A stretch of DNA of 13,473 nucleotides from Euryarchaeota archaeon UBA88 (GCA_002499545.1 DAME01000045.1:23130-36602); one strand, 5' to 3'; positions 6,834 through 13,473 are shown, counted from the first letter of the stretch. The notes: generated by a model not told the origin, from the letters alone. Numbers and translations are program-made.

Positions 6834-7247
6834 ATGGGTACAAAAGCAAACAAACATCGTGGACGAAATCGATACCACGGCCGTGGTAAGAAAGCTGGTC
6901 GTGGAGCAGGAAAGCGTGGTGGCCGCGGAAACGCTGGTATGAACAAGCACCGTGTAATGACTCGAATCAAGTACATGCCAAACCATTGGGGTATGCACGG
7001 ATTTAATCGACATCCAACACTGCGAACCGTGTATGTTACGGTCAACGTGAGCCAGCTCAAAGACATGGCAAACGGCAGCGATAGCATCGACTTGACCGCC
7101 CTTGGCATCGATAAACTTCTTGGAAGTGGACGAATCGAAACCGCTTTGAAAGTCACTGTTCAGGAAGCAAGTGCCAATGCAATTGAAAAGATTGAAGCCG
7201 CAGGCGGTAGTATCGTAAGCGGTGACGATGAGTGGGAAGAAGAGTAA
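6834..7247 (+). CDS. rpl15: Large subunit ribosomal protein L15 (uL15)
   Basis: 137 residues from the chosen start. L15 binds 23S rRNA late in large-subunit assembly. The N-terminal third is a flexible Gly/Arg/Lys arm (HRGRNRYHGRGKKAGRGAG, then GGRGNAGMNKHRV), followed by the archaeal WGMHGFNRHPTLRTVYVTVN segment and a small globular domain ending in an acidic DDEWEEE tail. Four consecutive possible starts occur (GTG 6825 and ATGs at 6828, 6831, 6834). AAGGTGA (6822-6828) is 5 nt before 6834, which matches the 4-6 nt spacing of L5, L6 and L24, so I use that one. The start is uncertain by up to three codons. Confidence 0.93.
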   Translation: MGTKANKHRGRNRYHGRGKKAGRGAGKRGGRGNAGMNKHRVMTRIKYMPNHWGMHGFNRHPTLRTVYVTVNVSQLKDMANGSDSIDLTALGIDKLLGSGRIETALKVTVQEASANAIEKIEAAGGSIVSGDDEWEEE

Positions 7248-7262
7248 CTCCCCCAATCCATT

Positions 7263-7270
7263 AAGGAGGT
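7263..7270 (+). promoter_or_regulatory. Shine-Dalgarno of secY
   Basis: AAGGAGGT, a strong match to the archaeal anti-Shine-Dalgarno, 6 nt before the secY ATG at 7277. It lies in the only sizeable gap (29 bases) within the operon and supports a full-length start that includes the four extra N-terminal helices. Confidence 0.85.
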
Positions 7271-7276
7271 AGAACA

Positions 7277-7705
7277 ATGAAACACAAGCCAATTCCAATC
7301 GCAGTCGCTATCACCGGTCTCTTGTACTGGGGATTGCTCGTATACTGGGTATACGATGATTTGAATGCTGGAATGGACACTGCTGCAGGACAAGCTGCAG
7401 TGTTAGGTATCGTGTTCTCAATCATCTATGTAGCGTACATGATGGCTTGTTTCATGATTGATGTTCCCGAAGGCCTCAAATCAATGCCAGTGGTTGGAAG
7501 GTATGGTAAACTTCTCGGATGGCTTGCACTGATTGGTTTTGCAGCCTTTTACGTTCGCCCATCCGCATGGGGCGGTTACGATGAAGGCGTCGGATTCTAT
7601 CTTGTAGGAATATGCTTACTTGGATTTGGTGCTGCAGCAATCATCACCTGTTTCCTTTGGAGTGGCGACGACAGCAGCCGTCTTTACGCACTGCGTCGAT
7701 TCGTG
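7277..7705 (+). other. Four-helix N-terminal extension of SecY
   Basis: Codes for SecY residues 1-143, upstream of the conserved SecY core. Hydrophobic stretches at about 7-26, 41-62, 78-95 and 105-128 are separated by short loops (DDLNAG, DVPEGLKSMP, RPSAWGGYDEG). I do not recognise a domain family. The reading frame is continuous with the core and the only strong Shine-Dalgarno is before residue 1, so the extension appears to be part of the native protein. Confidence 0.8.
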
Positions 7706-9214
7706 GACGTTTACCCAACAATCACCAAGCCTGAACGCCACGTTCGATTCAACGAGAAAATGTGGACGACAACCTTCGTTCTGATTATCTACTTCGCTAT
7801 GACCAATGTTATGCTCTACGGATTGTCTGGTGAAGCACTCGACTTGTTCAGTGGTTTCCGCTCAATCATGGCCGGTGCATCCGGTACAATCATGCATTTG
7901 GGAATCGGTCCAATTGTTACCGGATCGATTATCATGCAGTTGTTCGCAGGTGCCAAGATCATTCGTCTCGACCTTGGAAACAGCGACGATAAGGCAATGT
8001 ACCAAGGAGTTCAGAAACTCTTGGTTTTGATTATGATTCCAATTGAATCCATCCCTCAAACCTATGGATTCCTCGACCCTCAAGAATTCCTCATCGACTC
8101 CTACGGTTTGGGGTGGGCGAACTTTGTCATTGTAGCACAATTGTTCGCAGGTTCCTATCTCGTGTTCTTGCTTGACGAACTTGTCAGCAAGTGGGGTATC
8201 GGTTCCGGTATCTCTCTGTTCATCGCAGCAGGTGTGGCACAATCGACTTTCGTCGGTACTCTTTCACCGCTTCCAGCGACATCTGGAATGCCGTATTCTC
8301 TCCAAAATCCTCCTTCAGGTACACTACCGATGATTTTCTACATGTTCCGTGAAGCTACGAATTATGAATTGATTCAAAACAACGGGTTTGAACAAATCTT
8401 ACTCACGCACGTGAATCCTGTAGCAGCACTGTTTTCATCGGTCGTCGTGTTCCTGGTGGTTGCCTATGCGGAGTCGAGTAAGTTGGAACTACCTTTGACG
8501 CACGGTAAAGTGCGTGGACATCGTGGAAAGTATCCGATTCGACTGGTCTATGCATCGAACATTCCAGTTATTTTGATGGCGGCGTTGCTTGCTAACATCA
8601 ACATGTTCTCCCTCCTGTTCTGGAGTCATCCAACCCTGTCACAGACTCCTATTCTGGGGCGAGAAGGGTTCTGGAGCGCTTCGAAGTACATTGGAACATA
8701 TGAAGCAGGTCAGACCGCCGCTTCGGGAGGTTTCGCATGGTATGCGAGCATGGTCAACGGTGTGAACGATTGGTTACTACCGTTGTTAGATCAACGGGGC
8801 GACATGTTCGGTCACAGCCTGACGCAGATCATGGTCCACGTTGTGTTTTATGTGGTCTTAATGACCGTTGGTTCAATGGTATTTGCGAAGTTTTGGATTG
8901 ATACCACCAACATGGGTACCAAGGACGTTGCGAAGCAGATTGAGCGTACGGGCATGCAGATTCCCGGTTTCCGTAAGAACCCAAAGATTCTTGAAAAGAT
9001 CCTTGAGAATTACATCCCTCCAGTCACCTACTTTTCAGGTGCATTCGTCGGGTTGCTGGCCGCCGGTGCGGACTTACTTGGAACCGTAGGTAACGCAACA
9101 GGGACAGGTCTTCTGTTGGCTGTAGGTATTATTCTGAGAACCTATGAGCAGATTCAGAAGGAACAGGCAATGGAAATGCATCCAATGATTCGCCAGTTCT
9201 TCGGTGCTGATTGA
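7277..9214 (+). CDS. secY: Preprotein translocase subunit SecY (Sec61 alpha) with extra N-terminal membrane helices
   Basis: 645 residues, against roughly 430-500 for typical archaeal SecY. SecY forms the protein-conducting channel with SecE and Sec-beta. The family core starts at about residue 144 (VYPTITKPERHVRFNEKMW). It includes the plug/TM2 region GIGPIVTGSIIMQLFAGAKI (209-228), DELVSKWGIGSGISLFIAAG (300-319), the cytosolic loop with LPLTHGKVRGHRGKYPI, and a C-terminal loop with WIDTTNMGTKDVAKQIERTG and GFRKNPKILEKILENYIPP. Before the core, about 143 residues hold four predicted membrane helices at about 7-26, 41-62, 78-95 and 105-128. An even number keeps the core topology. Extracytoplasmic loops of the core also look long. 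It is the last gene of the ribosomal operon; adk, a frequent next gene in archaea, does not follow. Confidence 0.96.
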   Translation: MKHKPIPIAVAITGLLYWGLLVYWVYDDLNAGMDTAAGQAAVLGIVFSIIYVAYMMACFMIDVPEGLKSMPVVGRYGKLLGWLALIGFAAFYVRPSAWGGYDEGVGFYLVGICLLGFGAAAIITCFLWSGDDSSRLYALRRFVDVYPTITKPERHVRFNEKMWTTTFVLIIYFAMTNVMLYGLSGEALDLFSGFRSIMAGASGTIMHLGIGPIVTGSIIMQLFAGAKIIRLDLGNSDDKAMYQGVQKLLVLIMIPIESIPQTYGFLDPQEFLIDSYGLGWANFVIVAQLFAGSYLVFLLDELVSKWGIGSGISLFIAAGVAQSTFVGTLSPLPATSGMPYSLQNPPSGTLPMIFYMFREATNYELIQNNGFEQILLTHVNPVAALFSSVVVFLVVAYAESSKLELPLTHGKVRGHRGKYPIRLVYASNIPVILMAALLANINMFSLLFWSHPTLSQTPILGREGFWSASKYIGTYEAGQTAASGGFAWYASMVNGVNDWLLPLLDQRGDMFGHSLTQIMVHVVFYVVLMTVGSMVFAKFWIDTTNMGTKDVAKQIERTGMQIPGFRKNPKILEKILENYIPPVTYFSGAFVGLLAAGADLLGTVGNATGTGLLLAVGIILRTYEQIQKEQAMEMHPMIRQFFGAD

Positions 9215-9242
9215 GATTAGCCCTCTGCTTGCCGGAGTCTAA

Positions 9243-9250
9243 GTTAAAAG
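9243..9250 (+). promoter_or_regulatory. Possible TATA box for the 9272 gene
   Basis: GTTAAAAG, centred about 26 nt before the ATG at 9272. No Shine-Dalgarno precedes that ATG. Spacing fits an archaeal promoter giving a leaderless mRNA. The match to a consensus TATA box is modest, so this is tentative. Confidence 0.4.
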
Positions 9251-9271
9251 CCCGCCTTTCTAGGGTATTTT

Positions 9272-10588
9272 ATGCAGATTGGAAATTTTATGATTCCGTT
9301 CACTAAACCTTCACAACCCACTCTCTGGATTGATGGAGGGGGCAGAATTGAACTTGAGGAACTGACCCCATCAACCTTGATTGTAAAATCCTCAGCTGGA
9401 TCGTTTGCAACGATCACGTTGGTTTTTAGATCACTCGGGGTTTTGTTCGGTGTTTGTGTGATGCTCGCTCCTCTTGGAGCTATAGCTGTCGAGTTCGTAG
9501 AAAACATGAGTCTGGATGACAAAGGCATAACCTGTAACACTTCTCTGTCCGGTCTTCCTGAGTATGTCGAATTTGAAAACGGCGATTTTTCCTGTTTAGA
9601 GAATTATGATGACTCTCTAAAGTTCGATAACTTTGAAGTTGCAGAGCAGCACTTTAAGATTGAATATGATGATGGTTGGATGGAAGAATATCGATGGTCC
9701 CAACAAAGCGACACCGTCGATATTTGCATGCTTGACAGATATTACGATGCGTATTTCTCATGTACTTCGTATGTACGTGTCACGTCATCTATGCAGTTTG
9801 GCAATGTTTCGGATTACTGGTACCATGAGGATTCACCAGGTCCTGAATGGGTCAATGACAAACCGTCAACCGTTTCAGTTGACTATGCCACTCCAACCCA
9901 ATCCCTCTTCGAGGGAGATCTTCTCGCAGTGAGTTACGATCCTGAATCAGGGCAAATTATGACGCTCGAATATACGTCAAAGTCACTCACCTACCACTAT
10001 TATGGCAATCCAATTGACCGCACGATTGCAGACGCAATAGTTCCATTTCTTTTTGCCGGGATTTTTGGGGCAGTAATCATCGCAATTGCTGACGGACGAC
10101 GGCCGTACCTCGTGTTTGACTTGCAGAATTCAGTTATTCATCGAAAAGTACGGTACGGTAGTCCTCTTTCAAAATACACGTGGGTCGATGTGCGATTTGC
10201 CACGTTTGAACTAGAACCAACGACTCGCGAAGTGCATCATTCAGGCGGTGAAGATTCTCAAAGTTATACCAGTTATCACGAGGGATTCGATATATCCTTT
10301 CAACACCAGAATTCACGTAGTGTGTTCATGTTTTTGGAGGGTTCTAGAGTTGAATTTTCAAAATTCACTGAGAGTTTAATGAACGCAATTGGCTTTGAGG
10401 CTGCTACATCAACTGAATTAAGCCAAGAATTCACCGAGTCTAATCAACCTACAGTGATTGCTGCGGAACGACCTCTTCCAACACCATCAATGGCGAACGA
10501 ATCCCAAGAGATTATCCCTCAATCGAAGAACTGGGACTCCACCGAAAAACCTGTGAACCAAACAACCTCGTTCTGGGATGAAGTGTGA
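9272..10588 (+). CDS. Unrecognised two-helix membrane protein with a cysteine-bearing outer loop
   Basis: 438 residues; I do not recognise the family. Two hydrophobic stretches are seen, at about 46-73 (SFATITLVFRSLGVLFGVCV onward) and 253-272 (ADAIVPFLFAGIFGAVIIAI). Between them lies a loop of about 180 residues, acidic and aromatic-rich, with four cysteines (88, 108, 152, 164) that could form two disulfides outside the cell. After the second helix, DGRRPYLVFDLQNSVIHRKV with KYTWVDVRFATFELE looks like a small beta-rich cytoplasmic domain. The tail is Ser/Thr/Pro/Glu-rich and ends TTSFWDEV. Topology with both ends inside is inference. An alternative ATG at 9290 is possible. It lies 57 bases after secY but appears to have its own promoter. 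Confidence 0.8.
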   Translation: MQIGNFMIPFTKPSQPTLWIDGGGRIELEELTPSTLIVKSSAGSFATITLVFRSLGVLFGVCVMLAPLGAIAVEFVENMSLDDKGITCNTSLSGLPEYVEFENGDFSCLENYDDSLKFDNFEVAEQHFKIEYDDGWMEEYRWSQQSDTVDICMLDRYYDAYFSCTSYVRVTSSMQFGNVSDYWYHEDSPGPEWVNDKPSTVSVDYATPTQSLFEGDLLAVSYDPESGQIMTLEYTSKSLTYHYYGNPIDRTIADAIVPFLFAGIFGAVIIAIADGRRPYLVFDLQNSVIHRKVRYGSPLSKYTWVDVRFATFELEPTTREVHHSGGEDSQSYTSYHEGFDISFQHQNSRSVFMFLEGSRVEFSKFTESLMNAIGFEAATSTELSQEFTESNQPTVIAAERPLPTPSMANESQEIIPQSKNWDSTEKPVNQTTSFWDEV

Positions 10589-10666
10589 GTCGATTCACAT
10601 CGGGTCTTCTTTCCGTACTGCGAAATGAACTTCATTGAGCGAAAAGGAGATACTGTCCGGTGGATT

Positions 10667-10675
10667 CTTTATAAT
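10667..10675 (+). promoter_or_regulatory. TATA box for the repeat-bearing surface protein
   Basis: CTTTATAAT-like box (TTTATAATG at 10668-10676), centred about 26 nt before the ATG at 10697. This matches the geometry of an archaeal promoter driving a leaderless transcript. It lies within the open frame if the upstream ATG at 10625 is used, which argues for the later start. Confidence 0.6.
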
Positions 10676-10696
10676 GTCTGTTCGAAAACTAAGCAC

Positions 10697-12562
10697 ATGT
10701 CTCGTGAAGAGTTTGAAGCATCTCCATGGGATACAGCAAAGGAATCCAGCGCTCCCAAACAAATCGTCCTTCAATTTCCTTCAAACGGGGTTTCACTGGG
10801 CATCATTGCAGCAGGTACGCTGGTGGTCTTGGTTGCAGCAGGATTCATGTTTGCATCTTCGGTGTCCAATGAAGCCATCGCTTCAACACTTGACACTGAC
10901 GGGGACGGTGTATCTGACCCTGACGACGTGTTTCCAGGAGACGCTTCAGAATGGAGGGACACGGATTTTGACGGCACAGGTGATAATTCTGACCTTGATG
11001 ACGATGGTGATGGGTATTCAGATTTTGATGAATTGCAACGCTGTCTGCCACATTCCGATGCACTTGATTTTTCCGATTATCCATTCGATACTGACGGTGA
11101 TGGCGTCTGCAATACAATTGATGATGATGATGATGGGGACGGTTTTTCAGATGAAATAGACCAGTTTCCACTCGACGGAACTGAATGGTACGATACCGAC
11201 GGTGACGGGATTGGCAACACCCTTGACACTGACGATGACAACGATGGGTATCCCGATGTGTACGATGATTTGCCTTTGGATCCAACCGACTGGTCAGACC
11301 TAGACGGCGATGGTCTCGGCGACATTATTGACGCTGACGATGACGGCGATACGTACGGTGATTTGATAGACGAATTCCCCCGAAATGCACTGGAATGGAT
11401 TGATTTTGACGGCGACGGAATTGGAGACAATGCAGATTTGGACGACGATGATGACGGTGTCTCTGATGATGAAGACGTCAACGACCATTCTGACTCGGCC
11501 ATAGCTCTCACCATTCACTCCTTTGAGTTGATGGATTCACTCGATATCTTTGATGACGTCTCTGAAATCTATTTCTGCGTGGAAGTGAACGGCGTCAATA
11601 TCGGCTGTTCTCCCACCGCTGAGGAGCAGAATTATTACAGCATGACCTCGTTTTCTTCCATCGAAATAAATTCGTTTTTCTTCTATGATTTGCCGGAGCA
11701 AACATCGCTTCATACTATCGAACTATCGGTGTGGGATTCAGACCCGTTTTTAGATGACAGAGTGGATATTAATTCCGATGACAATCAAGAAACGTTTGTG
11801 TTCCAATTGAACAGCAGCATCGCCGTCGTATCAGAACAGCATTCAGTGACAGCGTCCGGTGTCGGTGATAATGACGGATACGATGGAATACTGGAATTTT
11901 CTTATGAGTTCAAGGATCTTCGGGTGATGAACAACCCCGCTTTTGAGTGGGTCTTCAACTACGAAACATACACGCTTCAACTTGATTTTGAATACTCACT
12001 CTATCGGGATTTCAAAATGCTTGACCACTCGACGAATTCATGGGATGACTACCAGCGCTTTGTGACTCCAAGTGAACATTATGTGATTGATTTAGCTACG
12101 ACCCTTCGGGATATGGCGATATCAAGTGGCTATGACACAGATTTTGGCATAGCGACATTTCTACTCGCCTTTGTCGGTAGTATTCCCTACCAATACGACA
12201 TTGATGGCATGGGTGTCAATGAATATCCGAAATATCCAATTGAAATGTTGTGGGAACATGCCGGCGACTGTGAGGATGCAGCTGCATTGTACCTTTCTCT
12301 AATTGAATCGATTGGTTTTGATGGAGTTTTAATGCTGCTTTTGGTGAAGTCGAGTGAGAACGAAGACTGGGGCGGTCATGCAATGCCCGTCGTCCATATT
12401 CCAGGTCATGCAGGGGGAGAAGGGGTGGAACTATCGGATCCTTCGAAAAGCGGACAAGTCTACTTGTTTGCAGAGGCAACAGCTTGGTATGACGGATACA
12501 GTGGAATTGGGGAGAACAACTGGTACGCTATGGATGAAATCCACCTTTATGATGTCGAATAG
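10697..12562 (+). CDS. Membrane-anchored surface protein: thrombospondin type 3-like repeats, C2-like domain, transglutaminase-like domain
   Basis: 621 residues from this start. After a short cytoplasmic head (MSREEFEASPWD) comes one membrane helix at 32-53. Residues 66-262 are Asp/Gly-rich calcium-binding repeats of thrombospondin type 3 kind (DTDGDGVSDPDDVFP and similar). Residues about 268-405 look like a beta-sandwich of C2 type, with SVWDSDPFLDDRVDI. The last part resembles a transglutaminase/cysteine-protease fold: YPKYPIEMLWEHAGDCEDAA with Cys525, GGHAMPVV with His561, and FAEAT with Glu593 (or Asp599) as a possible third residue. It is probably a surface enzyme acting on protein, perhaps a peptidase; its substrate is unknown. 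The frame opens earlier at 10625 (24 more residues), but the TATA box at 10667 favours a leaderless start at 10697. No Shine-Dalgarno is seen at either. Confidence 0.85.
   Translation: MSREEFEASPWDTAKESSAPKQIVLQFPSNGVSLGIIAAGTLVVLVAAGFMFASSVSNEAIASTLDTDGDGVSDPDDVFPGDASEWRDTDFDGTGDNSDLDDDGDGYSDFDELQRCLPHSDALDFSDYPFDTDGDGVCNTIDDDDDGDGFSDEIDQFPLDGTEWYDTDGDGIGNTLDTDDDNDGYPDVYDDLPLDPTDWSDLDGDGLGDIIDADDDGDTYGDLIDEFPRNALEWIDFDGDGIGDNADLDDDDDGVSDDEDVNDHSDSAIALTIHSFELMDSLDIFDDVSEIYFCVEVNGVNIGCSPTAEEQNYYSMTSFSSIEINSFFFYDLPEQTSLHTIELSVWDSDPFLDDRVDINSDDNQETFVFQLNSSIAVVSEQHSVTASGVGDNDGYDGILEFSYEFKDLRVMNNPAFEWVFNYETYTLQLDFEYSLYRDFKMLDHSTNSWDDYQRFVTPSEHYVIDLATTLRDMAISSGYDTDFGIATFLLAFVGSIPYQYDIDGMGVNEYPKYPIEMLWEHAGDCEDAAALYLSLIESIGFDGVLMLLLVKSSENEDWGGHAMPVVHIPGHAGGEGVELSDPSKSGQVYLFAEATAWYDGYSGIGENNWYAMDEIHLYDVE
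10892..11482 (+). repeat. Thrombospondin type 3-like calcium-binding repeat region
   Basis: In-gene repeat coding for residues 66-262. Units share DxDGDGxxDxxDxxP followed by an acidic-Trp-x-Asp turn: FPGDASEWRD, FPLDGTEWYD, LPLDPTDWSD and FPRNALEWID begin at residues 79, 157, 192 and 227. The last three are 35 residues apart. The gap between the first two is wider and holds two cysteines (116, 138) that might form a disulfide. The Asp codons make GAT/GAC-rich DNA, which should not be read as a separate microsatellite. Confidence 0.88.
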
Positions 12563-12609
12563 AAAAATATCATTTGTCATCTCCGGTATGATTTCCAGTT
12601 GTCGAGCAT

Positions 12610-12648
12610 AATTCTGAGGTTGGAATTGCTACGCAGTCCGCCTTTTTT
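12610..12648 (+). terminator. Probable terminator of the surface-protein gene
   Basis: A short inverted repeat, AATTC (12610-12614) with GAATT (12623-12627), is followed at 12643-12648 by a run of six T. Archaeal RNA polymerase terminates at U-runs. The stem is weak and 15 nt from the run, so the T-run is the main evidence. Confidence 0.4.
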
Positions 12649-12689
12649 AACACCTATGGTAAGAGGGTACTTTGATATAGGGGAGGTGA

Positions 12690-12845
12690 GTGGGCAAGAT
12701 GCTTGCGTTGTCGAGAACGGCGTTGGCGGCAGAGTCCTCGGACGATGACAGTCGCCATCCTCTTGATACGTGAAGCCGAAGCTATTGCGATCTCGAGAAA
12801 CCTTCCACCCACGGAAGATCGCTCGAGGTCAGGTAGGTGATCGAG
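12690..12845 (+). ncRNA. Candidate structured RNA or rRNA upstream element
   Basis: Several perfect short hairpins lie close together: GCAAG-ATG-CTTGC (12694-12706), GTCC-TC-GGAC (12734-12743) inside GGCG/CGCC (12725-12728 with 12753-12756), CTTCC/GGAAG (12802-12806 with 12813-12817) extended by GCGAT/ATCGC (12787-12791 with 12818-12822), and CTCGA/TCGAG (12823-12827 with 12841-12845). The stretch is visibly richer in G and C than the flanks on either side. It might be an independent small RNA or part of a long 16S leader. It does not match an RNA family I know, and each stem is short enough to arise by chance, so this is only a candidate. The strand is inferred from the direction of neighbours. 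Confidence 0.3.
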
Positions 12846-12878
12846 ATTATGACGTATTTTTGTGTAAGAAGCATTAGT

Positions 12879-12888
12879 GCATTATACT
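12879..12888 (+). promoter_or_regulatory. Probable 16S rRNA promoter (TATA-like)
   Basis: GCATTATACT with TTATAC at 12882-12887, in an A/T-rich stretch about 85 bases before the 16S start. Transcription would begin around 12908-12912. It overlaps the second copy of a tandem GCATTA. Another A/T-rich site (TCAATAAATG, 12921-12930) is possible. Confidence 0.4.
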
Positions 12889-12967
12889 CTCGCCAATTTT
12901 TTTAGGACAGTAATTCAATTTCAATAAATGAATTTGCGACAAGTAGCCTAAGGATCATAACAAGAGA

Positions 12968-13473
12968 AATCTGGTTGATCCTGCCAGAGGCGACCGCTTT
13001 TGGAGTTCGATTAAGCCATGCGAGTAGAAAGAAATTAGATTCTTTGCAAACTGCTCAGTAACACGTGGATAACCTGCCCTATGCTCTGGGATAACCTTGG
13101 GAAACTGAGAATAATACCGGATAGATCACAACGCCTGGAACGGTGTGTGGTTGAAAGGTCACGGCATAGGATGGGTCTGCGGCGTATCAGGTCGTAGGGG
13201 GTGTAATGGACCTCCTAGCCATCGACGCGTACGGGTTGTGGGAGCAATAGCCCGGAGATGGATTCTGAGACACGAATCCAGACCCTACGGGGTGCAGCAG
13301 GCGCGAAAACTTCACACTGCAGGAAACTGTGATGAGGGAACTCCAAGTGACTACACATTTGTGTAGCTCTTTTCTTAACTATTAATCGGTTTTGGAATAA
13401 GGGCTGGGAAAGACCGGTGCCAGCCGCCGCGGTAATACCGGCAGCTCGAGTGGTCGTCGCTTTTATTGGGCCT
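12968..13473 (+). rRNA. rrs: 16S ribosomal RNA, 5' portion
   Basis: The 5' end reads AATCTGGTTGATCCTGCCAG, matching the conserved archaeal start (TTCCGGTTGATCCTGCC). Further conserved stretches are AGTAACACGTGGATAACCTGCC (abridged: AACACGTGGATAACCTGCC), GGGAAACTGAGAATAATACC, GACCCTACGGGGTGCAGCAG and the near-universal GTGCCAGCCGCCGCGGTAA at about 13418-13436, followed by the usual ATTGGGCC. About 506 bases, roughly the first third of the gene, are in the window; the rest lies beyond the end. The exact mature 5' end is uncertain by a few bases. The sequence is archaeal, and the pattern fits Thermoplasmata-type marine euryarchaea by memory, without a database check. It lies downstream of the ribosomal protein operon in the same direction. 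Confidence 0.97.

Larger units (their letters stand above)
12563..12967. other. 405-base intergenic region between the surface-protein gene and 16S rRNA
   Basis: No coding frame with recognisable sequence was found here. From left to right it holds an A/T-rich tail with a T-run (12643-12648), a G-rich stretch (12661-12692), a cluster of short hairpins (about 12690-12845), a T5 run (12856-12860), a tandem GCATTA pair (12871-12884), TTATAC (12882-12887), a T7 run (12897-12903) and an A/T-rich stretch up to the 16S start. No tRNA, 5S rRNA, SRP RNA or RNase P RNA signature was recognised. Confidence 0.7.

Noticed and set aside
6744..7298. Minus-strand open frame of 184 codons opposite L30, L15 and the secY start
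   Set aside because: Antisense shadow of clear ribosomal genes with no promoter or ribosome binding site.
10625..10696. Upstream 24-codon start for the surface protein
   Set aside because: No Shine-Dalgarno before 10625, and a good TATA box lies inside this segment at the right distance from the ATG at 10697. Kept as an alternative.
10892..11482. GAT-rich tandem repeats as a CRISPR array or microsatellite
   Set aside because: The repeats keep the reading frame and encode calcium-binding units; there are no identical DNA repeats with unique spacers.
11077..11514. Minus-strand open frame rich in Ser and Pro
   Set aside because: It is the antisense of the Asp/Gly-rich repeats; GAT/GAC codons read as Ser/Val-type codons on the other strand. 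No start signals or family resemblance.
12823..12845. CTCGAGGTCAGG stretch as part of an SRP RNA
   Set aside because: It has GGTCAGG but lacks the following conserved tetraloop and A-rich symmetric loop (CGGAAGG...AGCAG) of SRP domain IV.
12690..12845. tRNA or 5S rRNA gene
   Set aside because: No T-loop GGTTCRANTCC, no acceptor pairing of the right size, and no 5S core motif were found.
13145..13366. Open frame of 73 codons on the plus strand
   Set aside because: It lies wholly inside the 16S rRNA gene, whose conserved sequence explains it.

Overview
The window looks like a piece of a Thermoplasmata-related, moderate-GC marine euryarchaeon, most likely a Marine Group II (Candidatus Poseidoniales) archaeon. 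The gene set is archaeal/eukaryotic in type: aIF1, the RNase P protein Rpp29, S4e, L32e and L19e interleaved with universal ribosomal proteins, plus an archaeal SecY. A 16S rRNA 5' region reads with archaeal signatures. The group-level assignment is inference from gene character and memory; no search was run.

Region 1 (1-9214) is one long plus-strand operon, entered in mid-gene. The order is aIF1(partial)-rnp1-S17-L14-L24-S4e-L5-S14-S8-L6-L32e-L19e-L18-S5-L30-L15-secY. Genes are packed with gaps of a few bases or with ATGA/TGATG stop-start overlaps. Almost every gene has a GGAGG or GAGGTGA Shine-Dalgarno about 4-9 nt before its ATG. This is the archaeal spc/S10-type cluster for ribosome assembly, and it ends in the protein-conducting channel. 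Three proteins depart from the textbook form: L32e carries an N-terminal SAP-like domain and acidic linker, S5 has an extended N terminus and lacks a Cys/His set seen in some archaeal S5 proteins, and SecY carries about 145 extra N-terminal residues with four predicted membrane helices.

Region 2 (9215-12562) holds two plus-strand genes unrelated to translation. The first is an unrecognised two-helix membrane protein with a four-cysteine outer loop. The second is a membrane-anchored surface protein with thrombospondin type 3-like calcium-binding repeats, a C2-like beta domain and a transglutaminase/cysteine-protease-like C-terminal domain. Neither has a clear Shine-Dalgarno. Both have a TATA-like box about 26 nt before an ATG, which suggests separate, leaderless transcription.

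Region 3 (12563-12967) is a 405-base intergenic stretch. It contains a T-run after the surface-protein gene, a cluster of short hairpins (about 12690-12845) that could be a structured RNA or leader, and an A/T-rich probable 16S promoter. Region 4 (12968-13473) is the 5' third of a 16S rRNA gene in the same direction, cut by the window end. No tRNA, CRISPR array, insertion sequence or phage gene was seen.
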